The position numbers were made by a program, and so were the translations under genes. Below the pieces are notes generated by a model, which made no database searches, was not told the origin of the DNA, and worked only from the letters and a program-made list of their open reading frames with translations. From the IMG/VR virus record IMGVR_UViG_3300010401_000030, positions 1 through 35,608 of that record: DNA of 35,608 bases; one strand, given 5' to 3'. Source of the DNA: a virus. Positions 1 through 6,288 of this stretch are shown in pieces; the first letter of the stretch is position 1, and the number at the start of each line of letters is the position of its first letter.

Positions 1-123
1 ATTGAGGAAAGGAATAGAGAAAAAAAGTAAATATTGACCTTTTTTTACTTTTCCTTAAACTCACATGGATGCAAGAAAACATAAAACACGACCACAATTT
101 TTGCTGCCAATGTAAAAGAGAAA
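1..123. repeat. Direct terminal overlap, first copy
   Basis: Bases 1-123 are identical to 35486-35608. The gene at 35321-35515 ends inside the repeat and the gene at 69-266 starts inside it, so the two ends join into one continuous plus-strand operon. This fits an assembly overlap of a circular or circularly permuted molecule better than a physical T7-type terminal repeat. Confidence 0.95.
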
Positions 124-266
124 GGCATATAAAATACTTCTACAAGGGAAAATCTTCCCCATGTAAAGAATGCCATATACTAATCGTAAAGAGATGGCAG
201 AAAAGAAATCCCGACAAAGTAGCTGAATACAAAGAACGTCAATTAGAGAAGTTGAGGAAGAAATGA
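69..266 (+). CDS. Small zinc-ribbon protein, possible partner of the nuclease downstream
   Basis: A 65-residue basic protein. Two CxxC pairs (CCQC at about residues 12-15 and CKEC at 32-35) form a likely four-cysteine zinc site, followed by a Lys/Arg-rich helix containing RWQKRNPDK. This pattern is common in small phage proteins next to, or at the N terminus of, HNH or endonuclease VII-like enzymes, but no HNH residues are present here. The stop overlaps the start of the PD-(D/E)XK gene by ATGA, so the two are translationally coupled and may act together on DNA. The beginning of this gene is duplicated at 35554-35608 because of the circular overlap. Function beyond zinc and nucleic-acid binding is inference. 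Confidence 0.7.
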   Translation: MQENIKHDHNFCCQCKRERHIKYFYKGKSSPCKECHILIVKRWQKRNPDKVAEYKERQLEKLRKK

Positions 267-697
267 CTTCTCAAGACTGGCGTGAAATAGGCGGAAAGAA
301 ATGCTTCTTTCGAAGCTGTTGGGAGGCCAATTATGCCCGATATCTTGAATTTCTAAAACAACACAAAAAGATCTTAGACTGGGAACATGAGCCGAAAACA
401 TTCTGGTTCGATGGAATAAAACGCGGATGCGTAAGCTACAAGCCAGATTTTCAGGTGTTTGACTTAGATGGGACTTGGGTTTGGCATGAGGTTAAGGGAT
501 ATTACGATGCAAAAAGTATAACAAAACACAAAAGATTTGCTAAATATTTCCCTGACGAAAAATTAATTATAATAGATAAAAAGTGGTTTTCACGCAATAA
601 CAAGCAGCTTTCTGGACTTATTCCAGGATGGGAAAAAGGTTCTAGTCGACAAAATATATACAAACAAAGTAAAAAAATATTTATATGTCAGAAATAG
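263..697 (+). CDS. PD-(D/E)XK family phage endonuclease, DUF1064-like
   Basis: A 144-residue protein with the core of a PD-(D/E)XK nuclease: an N-terminal helix with E21 (SCWEANYARYLEF), then YKPDF with D62, then HEVKGY with E76 and K78, and a following basic helix (KSITKHKRFAKYFP). The order and spacing match small phage nucleases of the DUF1064 type, which are thought to act as Holliday-junction or branched-DNA endonucleases. It starts by ATGA overlap with the zinc-ribbon gene and lies in the same plus-strand operon as RecT and YqaJ when the circle is closed, which supports a recombination or junction-resolving role. The catalytic residues are visible; the substrate is inferred. Confidence 0.75.
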   Translation: MTSQDWREIGGKKCFFRSCWEANYARYLEFLKQHKKILDWEHEPKTFWFDGIKRGCVSYKPDFQVFDLDGTWVWHEVKGYYDAKSITKHKRFAKYFPDEKLIIIDKKWFSRNNKQLSGLIPGWEKGSSRQNIYKQSKKIFICQK

Positions 698-990
698 AAA
701 ATTTGCAAAAAGAAGCAATGAAAATATTAGATGCTGTAAATGTGAAAGAGATCTTAGACATATCTAGTGATCTTTTTCTAGTTGCAGAATGGATTGAATC
801 TTCGGAAAAGGGTTTGCCTGACGAAGTATTCAACGAAATAAAATTGGAAACAGCTTTTATTTTGAGCCTATTTGCTGAAAAGCATTCTCCTAGCTTGAAC
901 AAAATCATAAATCAATTTCCTGATTTTTGGCTGAGAGTTCAAAATTATAGGAAGCATAAAAAAGAATATGAGGAACTCATCGATGGATGA
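685..990 (+). CDS. Small helical protein of unknown function
   Basis: A 101-residue protein, predicted almost wholly alpha-helical, acidic in the first two thirds and ending in a Lys-rich stretch (NYRKHKKEYEE). I do not recognise the family and see no cysteine cluster, membrane segment or catalytic motif. The start lies 13 bases inside the end of the nuclease gene and the end overlaps the next gene, so it belongs to the tightly packed plus-strand operon. Confidence 0.65.
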   Translation: MSEIENLQKEAMKILDAVNVKEILDISSDLFLVAEWIESSEKGLPDEVFNEIKLETAFILSLFAEKHSPSLNKIINQFPDFWLRVQNYRKHKKEYEELIDG

Positions 991-1207
991 GGAGGAAAAA
1001 ATTCAAAAATATATTATTGTTTCTGCTCTCATTTCCGCTTTATTGATAGCTATTTTTTCTACTATTTTCTTGAGTTGTACAATTTCTTTTCAGAACATTT
1101 CCACGAATGGAAAGGCTGAAGATGTTGTCGACGAAAATCAGGATGCTTCTCCAAATGTTTCTCCTGACATAACTATCCCATTAACAAAACTAAAGGAATA
1201 TGTATGA
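983..1207 (+). CDS. Small single-pass membrane protein
   Basis: A 74-residue protein with a short acidic N terminus (MDEEEKIQK), one strong hydrophobic segment at about residues 9-32 and a polar, Asn/Ser/Asp-rich tail. The segment ends with FLSC, which does not match a normal lipobox. An upstream ATG at 968 is in frame, but the start at 983 has AGGA eight bases before it and overlaps the previous gene by only 8 bases, so I prefer it. The stop overlaps the next gene as ATGA. A lysis or envelope role is possible but unproven. Confidence 0.6.
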   Translation: MDEEEKIQKYIIVSALISALLIAIFSTIFLSCTISFQNISTNGKAEDVVDENQDASPNVSPDITIPLTKLKEYV

Positions 1208-1383
1208 AAGAGTCACCTAAAGCGAAAAAGAAAGTAAAAAAAGTAATGCATGAGTTCAAAGAACACAAGCTGCACAGCGGGTCAAAAAAAGGACCTGTGG
1301 TTACCAATCCTAAACAAGGCATAGCAATTGCTTTATCTGAAGCTAGAAAAGCAGGAGCAAAGGTACCTAAGAAGAAAAAATGA
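1204..1383 (+). CDS. DUF6496-like small basic protein
   Basis: A 59-residue, Lys-rich protein. The pattern KKVKKVMHEFKEHKLHSG, then a short linker and QGIAIALSEARKAG, matches small DUF6496-type proteins that I know from phages and bacteria (function unknown; perhaps nucleic-acid binding from its charge). It is coupled on both sides: its ATG overlaps the previous stop as ATGA, and its own TGA overlaps the next ATG at 1380. The coding sequence is intact and fills what would otherwise be an empty gap in the operon. Family assignment is from memory of the motif. Confidence 0.75.
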   Translation: MKESPKAKKKVKKVMHEFKEHKLHSGSKKGPVVTNPKQGIAIALSEARKAGAKVPKKKK

Positions 1384-1631
1384 GAGAAATTATTTATATA
1401 GTACTTCCTATGCTGCTAATGATATTTATCATAGCTATGACTTATGTTGTCGATAGGAGAACGAAAGAACCAATTGAACCCACACAGGAGCCAGAAATGG
1501 ACAAGAAAATAAAAAAAGTAATTTCCAAAGAGAAAGCTGCGGTTAAGGAAACCAAAGAGCTTCTCAAAATGGATAAAAAGCATGACAAAAAACTTGAAAA
1601 GCTTAAAATTGTGAAGAAAAAAAAGAAATAA
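1380..1631 (+). CDS. Single-pass membrane protein with a lysine-rich coiled-coil tail
   Basis: An 83-residue protein with an N-terminal hydrophobic segment at about residues 3-23, then a Glu/Pro stretch (KEPIEPTQEPE) and a long, highly charged helix rich in Lys and Glu (KKVISKEKAAVKETKELL) ending in KKKKK. The topology, a membrane anchor with a charged coiled coil, resembles the other small membrane proteins of this genome, but the sequence is not clearly homologous. It is the last tightly coupled gene of the plus-strand operon and is followed by a large inverted repeat. Function unknown. Confidence 0.65.
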   Translation: MREIIYIVLPMLLMIFIIAMTYVVDRRTKEPIEPTQEPEMDKKIKKVISKEKAAVKETKELLKMDKKHDKKLEKLKIVKKKKK

Positions 1632-1635
1632 CTTT

Positions 1636-1704
1636 TCGAGTCTTAAGGAATTTTTGAATGTTTAAAAAGGTCAATACTCCTTTAATTGGTTCCTTGAGAC
1701 TCGA
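1636..1704. terminator. Long inverted repeat, possible bidirectional terminator
   Basis: Arms at 1636-1650 and 1690-1704 are complementary over 15 bases with one G-U wobble. The 39-base loop holds a second small stem (AAAGG at 1666-1670 with CCTTT at 1679-1683). It lies just after the stop of the plus-strand operon. On the minus strand the outer arm is followed after a few bases by a T-rich run, so it could also stop the tail-fibre transcript. The loop is long for a standard terminator, so a structured RNA or protein site is also possible. Confidence 0.5.
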
Positions 1705-1715
1705 TTTATAACCCT

Positions 1716-1973
1716 ATGAAAACCATTTTTACGATACTATTATGTATCCATCTACACATTTTCTGCAATGATATTGCTGACTTCTATATAAAGTATGAAC
1801 CCCTATTTGGATTGCCTCTCTATGATTTCATTCAGGGTGAAAAATTACATTCCGAATTCTTCTTGAGAACCGCAAAAGAAGAAGAAAAGTTTTATTGGCA
1901 AGGATATATAGATGGACTGTTATTTGTACAATATAAATTGATTTGCGATAAGAAATGTGGGATAGGTGGTTAA
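1716..1973 (+). CDS. Small probably secreted protein of unknown function
   Basis: An 85-residue protein whose first 17 residues (MKTIFTILLCIHLHIFC) look like a signal peptide or membrane anchor. The mature part is acidic and aromatic-rich and carries a CDKKC pair near the C terminus. There is no clear Shine-Dalgarno site before the ATG. It follows the 1636-1704 inverted repeat, so it may be expressed separately from the upstream operon. It ends 3 bases from the stop of the convergent fibre gene at 1977. I do not recognise the family. Confidence 0.5.
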   Translation: MKTIFTILLCIHLHIFCNDIADFYIKYEPLFGLPLYDFIQGEKLHSEFFLRTAKEEEKFYWQGYIDGLLFVQYKLICDKKCGIGG

Positions 1974-1976
1974 CAA

Positions 1977-2777
1977 CTATCTGGAAACTGCTAAAACATA
2001 TTGCAGAGTAACTATATCTACATCAACTTTTGTGTTCAAGTTCTGTGTTACAAAGGTAAGACCAATAGCAGCAGAAGGTATATTGGTAGATAGAGGGCTA
2101 TTGGTTATTTCGGTCCCATTTACAAAAAAACTAACGCTTGTTCCTGCTGAATTTACGACTATTTTTAGTCTATCCCATTGATTCAACACCACAGTGTTAT
2201 TTGAATTAGCAGAACTTCTAGAAGATGCGGAAGATGTTTTACCAACCCATTTCCCAGAATTCGTTCCGCTAGCATAATTGAAATACACTCCATTAACAGG
2301 TTCAGCAACAGAACTAACTGCATTATCTGCTAATCCAATCCATATATTTCCGGTTCCTAAAGTAGAAACTCTAACTATCATTTCTACCGTCACTTGTCCG
2401 GATCCCAGACGCAGAATAGACGTAGAAGCCCCATTTTTTGTTACTGTATTTCCTCCAGTAGAATTTGATAATCTAATAATTCCTGGATGGTTAGCTTCTC
2501 CACTTATAAAAATATCTGTATTATTAATTAACCAGTTAGTGTCTCCCATTTGTGTTGAATCTAAGCAGCCAAAATCTTCAACTAAGGTATAGGTGCCAAA
2601 AGCTGTATCGGGAGGAGAACTTGTAGCTGATATGGTTGGATTCCCACCAGTTCCATCTTGATTGGTAATACTTATTCCTGTACCTGGGGTTAAAGTTCTT
2701 CCATTCCACACCCCTGTTGAAGTGTTTAGGGATTGAAAGCCTTGTGTCTGTGCGTTTACTGCGTTATTTAATACCAT
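1977..2777 (-). CDS. Tail appendage protein with a C-terminal lectin-like beta domain
   Basis: A 266-residue protein, the last gene of the minus-strand appendage cluster. The N terminus (NNAVNAQTQGFQSLNTSTG) resembles that of the 450-residue fibre just upstream (GNAVNATSTGIQ), which suggests a shared attachment module. From about residue 65 to the end the sequence reads as a concanavalin/LamG-like jelly roll, with VTVEMIVRV, IWIGLAD, GVYFNYASG, WDRLKIVVNSAGTSVSFFVNG and a final beta strand. Such domains bind sugars, so this is a good candidate receptor-binding protein. The domain call comes from pattern, not a search. Confidence 0.65.
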   Translation of the reverse strand: MVLNNAVNAQTQGFQSLNTSTGVWNGRTLTPGTGISITNQDGTGGNPTISATSSPPDTAFGTYTLVEDFGCLDSTQMGDTNWLINNTDIFISGEANHPGIIRLSNSTGGNTVTKNGASTSILRLGSGQVTVEMIVRVSTLGTGNIWIGLADNAVSSVAEPVNGVYFNYASGTNSGKWVGKTSSASSRSSANSNNTVVLNQWDRLKIVVNSAGTSVSFFVNGTEITNSPLSTNIPSAAIGLTFVTQNLNTKVDVDIVTLQYVLAVSR

Positions 2778-2795
2778 TGATTACTTTTCCTTTTT

Positions 2796-4148
2796 TTATC
2801 CTACTCGTGTGCCTGAAATTCTTGCATTGGTGGGACAAGTTGTTGATGAATAAGTATTATTCACGACACAATAATAAGTTGTGCTTCCAGATAAAGTAAC
2901 TCTAAATGATGGAACACATCCAGATGCAGCTCCTAATGAAAGTTGATTTATGATAACTTTTTGATCTCCAAAATTTCCTTCAACCGTATTGTCTGTGGTA
3001 GAAATACTTACTACTTGCTGCTGCATTACCAATGTCCCCCCTGTTGGCAATGAAGTTGCTATGGCTGTTACATCCCAAATTCCTGCAGTTAAGGTAATAC
3101 TAGCTATGGTTTTTGCAGCTCCCGAAGTAGTTGCGACACTTGTTGCAGCAGATGATATTGTTTGACCAATGAATCCAGCTGGAGGAGCTGTATTAGTGTT
3201 GTTCCCCTTCATCTGAACACCAGTAGTCAATACACTAAAATTTGTCGTATCAATTGATGGGACGCCTGATGAACTTGTTGTTAGAACTCCACTGTTAGCT
3301 GTAGCTAAAGCAGCCATAACATTAGCAGATGATGCGTATAGCAATGTGCTAACAGCATTAGTATTTGGATAAGTAGATGTTGTCGCTACCCAGTTTGTGC
3401 CATCTGCTCTAAGTATAGTACCTGTTCCAGTAGCAGTTGAAGGAAAAGTTGCTGTAGAGTAAACAGGATCAGCAGAAGCGCCACCGCTTTGTAAAACTTG
3501 TCCTGCACTCCCAGCAGCTAAAGCAACTATAGAACTTGTGCCCTCACCAACTAATACTCCATGTGCTGTGTACGTTGCAGGCGTGTAAGGACCAATAAGC
3601 GATATAACTGGAGTTGTTGTTCCATTTGCAACTGCTACTTGATTAGCTGTACCTGAGACACTAGTTACAGTTCCTGAAGTTGCAGGAGCTACCCATGAAG
3701 GTGGTGATCCAGTAGTGGCGGTAAGAATTTGTCCTGTTGTGCCATTTGCAAGCCAAGAAGGAATTCCTGTTGTTCCAGAAATCATTGTTCCATTATTAGC
3801 AGCTGTAATCCCTCCGACAACGTTATTTGAAGATGAATAAAGAACTTGATTAATAGTTGTAGTGGCTGGATATGTGGCAGTAGTAGCAACCCAATTGGTG
3901 CCGTCGGCCCTAAGAATCGTGCCAGTGCCAGCAGCAGTTGAAGGAAAAGTAGCTGTGGAATAAGTAGGATCTGCTCCAGTATTTGCCTGTAAAACTTGTC
4001 CTGTGGATCCTACAGATGTTGAAGCAACTGCATTAGCAGCCCCTCCAACTAATACCCCATGTTGGGTAACAGTAGATCCAGTAAAAGCAGTACCCGTGAA
4101 CGTTTGTATGCCTGTTGATGTAGCATTGACTGCATTTCCTGCTGGCAT
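2796..4148 (-). CDS. Tail fibre protein with duplicated repeat blocks
   Basis: A 450-residue Ala/Thr/Gly/Ser-rich fibre. Two long blocks repeat the same order: HGVLVG, then GQVLQ, then YSTATFPSTA.GTGTILRADG and NWVATT.TYP. The last 120 residues form a beta sandwich of the kind seen at fibre tips (GFIGQTISSA, ITLTAGIWDVTAIA, SFRVTLSGSTTYYCVVN). The N terminus carries the NAVNA module shared with the 266-residue protein. AGGAG stands upstream of the start. It probably forms a trimeric fibre that contacts the host. It has strong internal repeats at DNA level and could diversify by recombination. Confidence 0.75.
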   Translation of the reverse strand: MPAGNAVNATSTGIQTFTGTAFTGSTVTQHGVLVGGAANAVASTSVGSTGQVLQANTGADPTYSTATFPSTAAGTGTILRADGTNWVATTATYPATTTINQVLYSSSNNVVGGITAANNGTMISGTTGIPSWLANGTTGQILTATTGSPPSWVAPATSGTVTSVSGTANQVAVANGTTTPVISLIGPYTPATYTAHGVLVGEGTSSIVALAAGSAGQVLQSGGASADPVYSTATFPSTATGTGTILRADGTNWVATTSTYPNTNAVSTLLYASSANVMAALATANSGVLTTSSSGVPSIDTTNFSVLTTGVQMKGNNTNTAPPAGFIGQTISSAATSVATTSGAAKTIASITLTAGIWDVTAIATSLPTGGTLVMQQQVVSISTTDNTVEGNFGDQKVIINQLSLGAASGCVPSFRVTLSGSTTYYCVVNNTYSSTTCPTNARISGTRVG

Positions 4149-4166
4149 TTTTTATTCTCCTAATTT

Positions 4167-5120
4167 TTACGCAAGAGTCCAGTTACCTACAACGGCTGTA
4201 GCTCTCCAAGATACTGCTGTAGCATCGAATCTAAGAGTCAACGAATCTCCAATAGCATTACTGGTGGCTGTTCCAGCAGATGAACTTACGGCAGATCCTA
4301 TACGTATTGTTTGGCCTGTATTTCCAGTAACGACAAGAGCGCCGGCTGTAGTGCAATAGTATATTACAAGATCTCCATCTGTTACTCCGGCTGTAGCAGG
4401 TAAAGTCCTGGTTACTGCAGCCGTTACAAATTCACCACTATTCAAAACACTTGTTGAACTTGATCCTACTTGTGAAAATGGAGGGCTTTTAATTGTTAAA
4501 GTAGAGCCTGATCCAGATGTTTTAGATCCAGATCTACCCAAAATATTCCAATTTCCTGCTGTAGGGCTTAAAGCTCCTCCAGAGTCTCCAGTTATTGTGT
4601 TTCCTATCCCTGTACCGCTAGTAGACACAAAACCGTTTGCATCGACCGTAAACTGTGCTGAATTGAAATTAGATAAACCTATCTTTGTGGCATCAGCAGA
4701 AGCAAGGGCTTGACTTTTTTGCACTTCAAGGGTCATTGTATGAAGGCCAGTTCCATCAGTTCTTACGGGATTTGTTCCAGCTGCAACGACAGCTCCATTA
4801 AAAATTATAGTTCCACCGGTAGGAGTAATAGGAGAAGAACCCGTTTGAAGAGTAACTCTTTCGATAGCTGCAGATCCCCCTGCTATGTCTATAGTAATAT
4901 TAGGAGAAGAATACCCAACAGTTATGGTTCCTCCTGGGGAAACAATCTGTCCAATATTTATATTATTTCCGCCAGCGTTAGGTGCAGTTGATCCAATAGG
5001 TAATTGACCATTTGTGGTAACAGTATTTGTACGAGTTACACCTGTGAAATCAAAATTATCGGCATAAACAGTGGTTCCAGGAACTCCACCACCTTTGTCA
5101 TATGTTGCAAAACCGCCCAT
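4167..5120 (-). CDS. Tail fibre or tail appendage protein
   Basis: A 317-residue protein rich in Gly, Ser and Thr, lacking charged clusters, as is typical for trimeric phage fibres. The C-terminal 90 residues (from about GEFVTAAVTRTLPATAG, with DGDLVIYYCTTAGALVV and a final GNWTLA) look like the compact beta domain often found at fibre ends, with alternating hydrophobic strands. It lies 7 bases after the 191-residue gene in the same operon. The role in host binding or in holding other fibres is inferred from context. Confidence 0.65.
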   Translation of the reverse strand: MGGFATYDKGGGVPGTTVYADNFDFTGVTRTNTVTTNGQLPIGSTAPNAGGNNINIGQIVSPGGTITVGYSSPNITIDIAGGSAAIERVTLQTGSSPITPTGGTIIFNGAVVAAGTNPVRTDGTGLHTMTLEVQKSQALASADATKIGLSNFNSAQFTVDANGFVSTSGTGIGNTITGDSGGALSPTAGNWNILGRSGSKTSGSGSTLTIKSPPFSQVGSSSTSVLNSGEFVTAAVTRTLPATAGVTDGDLVIYYCTTAGALVVTGNTGQTIRIGSAVSSSAGTATSNAIGDSLTLRFDATAVSWRATAVVGNWTLA

Positions 5121-5127
5121 AAACTCC

Positions 5128-5703
5128 TTAGCTTACAAATACATAAGTTGCTACTACGTTCCAATCGATGATTAATCCAGAAACTCCAGTTACTCTTATG
5201 ATTAGATTATTTCCGGAAGCGACCATATCTACATCACAATCAATCATTGCTACATCTTCAACTACTGTTTCATCCGGAATTGCAACCAAAGTTGCTGCAA
5301 TTCCATTTGTTCTCATTGTTCCTAAAACAGTAAATCCACTAGCTGCCGGAGTTGATGCATTAAAACCAATAACCTTTAATTCAAAATTGTATGCTCCAGG
5401 AACCGCTCCTAAATTAAATGTCACTAAATCTGCTGTAGTATGTCCTGCAGTTGGTGCAGCCCCCTGAAGCCTATTTGTCAAATAAATACTTACTTCGTTA
5501 GATACTCCAGTTCCTGGGGGATCACCTGCTGCAACTCCCCCTTTAGTCACGATTCCATTATTGTTATTCTCAGTTGAATCAAAAGCATCAATAATCAAAA
5601 TATTTGCTGCTGGAACCGCTGTTCCTGTTTGCTCAACAAAACTAGTTGGAATAGTTGGAGGTATTGGTCCACCTGATGTCAAGGGCTTATAAATTTGGCT
5701 CAA
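5128..5703 (-). CDS. Phage structural protein, tail appendage type
   Basis: A 191-residue protein. The N terminus (GGPIPPTIPTSFVEQTGTA followed by VPAANILIIDA) is a motif I associate with small tail-fibre proteins of many environmental phages; the rest is beta-rich (LVTFNLGAVPGAYNFELKVIGF and NLIIRVTGVSGLIIDWNVVATYVFV). No catalytic motif is seen. It sits between a 103-residue beta protein and the 317-residue fibre and probably forms part of the same appendage. Confidence 0.6.
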   Translation of the reverse strand: MSQIYKPLTSGGPIPPTIPTSFVEQTGTAVPAANILIIDAFDSTENNNNGIVTKGGVAAGDPPGTGVSNEVSIYLTNRLQGAAPTAGHTTADLVTFNLGAVPGAYNFELKVIGFNASTPAASGFTVLGTMRTNGIAATLVAIPDETVVEDVAMIDCDVDMVASGNNLIIRVTGVSGLIIDWNVVATYVFVS

Positions 5704-5712
5704 ATTACACCT

Positions 5713-6024
5713 CTAACCATTTTTTGCATAAGTGTATGAAATGGAAAAATTTCCATTATTTACACCTGTTGTTGTAAAAACCGCTCCTATTCGAAAAGTA
5801 TAGTTTGCGGCTAGTCCTTGAGCCGCTCTCAAATCTAAAACAAGAGCTTCTCCACCTGTAAATGTCTTAAACTGGACACCATCAATGAAAAGAACGGCTG
5901 CTGTTGTGCTTTGGTTATCCAGAATAAGAATTACGGGATTGTGAAGAAGAGTTCCTATAGTTCCTCCGACCGCTGCTATTAATTCTGTAGCGGGTAGGGC
6001 ATATTGACTATTATTTACTGACAT
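5713..6024 (-). CDS. Small beta-rich structural protein
   Basis: A 103-residue protein with alternating hydrophobic strands (NPVILILDNQSTTAAVLFIDG, EALVLDLRAAQG, TFRIGAVFTT, FSISYTYAKNG), which suggests a small jelly-roll or beta-sandwich fold. It overlaps the upstream 72-residue gene by 10 bases and lies 9 bases before the 191-residue gene, so it is expressed with the appendage proteins. I take it as a virion or appendage component; its exact role is unknown. Confidence 0.6.
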   Translation of the reverse strand: MSVNNSQYALPATELIAAVGGTIGTLLHNPVILILDNQSTTAAVLFIDGVQFKTFTGGEALVLDLRAAQGLAANYTFRIGAVFTTTGVNNGNFSISYTYAKNG

Positions 6025-6233
6025 ACTTTTTCTTCTGTTGGAGACTGTTCATTAGCTTTTTCACAGTCTGCTTTTTCTTGTTGAGCTTTCACTTGATCTT
6101 CAATATGACCAACATATTTCTGGTATTGAAATAAAGCTTCTTTTACATATGCTAATGGGCAATCGTTATCGCAGATTAGTTGTATCATCCTATTTTCAAT
6201 TTTAACCTCAAGAGCCGCTAGGTTTCTTAGCAT
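6015..6233 (-). CDS. Small helical protein, possible fibre assembly factor
   Basis: A 72-residue acidic, helical protein with three or four cysteines (ICDNDC and a final VCQ) and a predicted coiled-coil stretch (KYVGHIEDQVKAQQEKADCEKAN). It is the only non-beta protein in the fibre cluster, overlaps the next gene by 10 bases and has AAGGAGG before its start. Small helical proteins inside fibre operons are sometimes assembly chaperones, but nothing in the sequence proves this. Confidence 0.55.
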   Translation of the reverse strand: MLRNLAALEVKIENRMIQLICDNDCPLAYVKEALFQYQKYVGHIEDQVKAQQEKADCEKANEQSPTEEKVCQ

Positions 6234-6247
6234 GTTATCCTCCTTAT

Positions 6248-6269
6248 TTTTTCTATTTTTATAGAAAAA
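6248..6269. repeat. AT-rich hairpin before the 72-residue gene
   Basis: Perfect 9-base arms at 6248-6256 and 6261-6269 around a four-base loop. On the minus strand it lies a few bases before the AAGGAGG site of the gene at 6015-6233. It has no run of T after it on that strand, so it may affect translation or RNA stability rather than stop transcription. Confidence 0.4.
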
Positions 6270-6288
6270 CTTAGGATTATTTAAAAGT

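Noticed and set aside
1-123. Physical direct terminal repeat as in T7
   Set aside because: It lies in the middle of an operon, with intact genes reading through it, and its length looks like an assembly overlap. Not excluded without read data.
2796-4148. Diversity-generating retroelement target in the fibre
   Set aside because: No reverse transcriptase and no template repeat found; the duplication looks like ordinary domain repetition.
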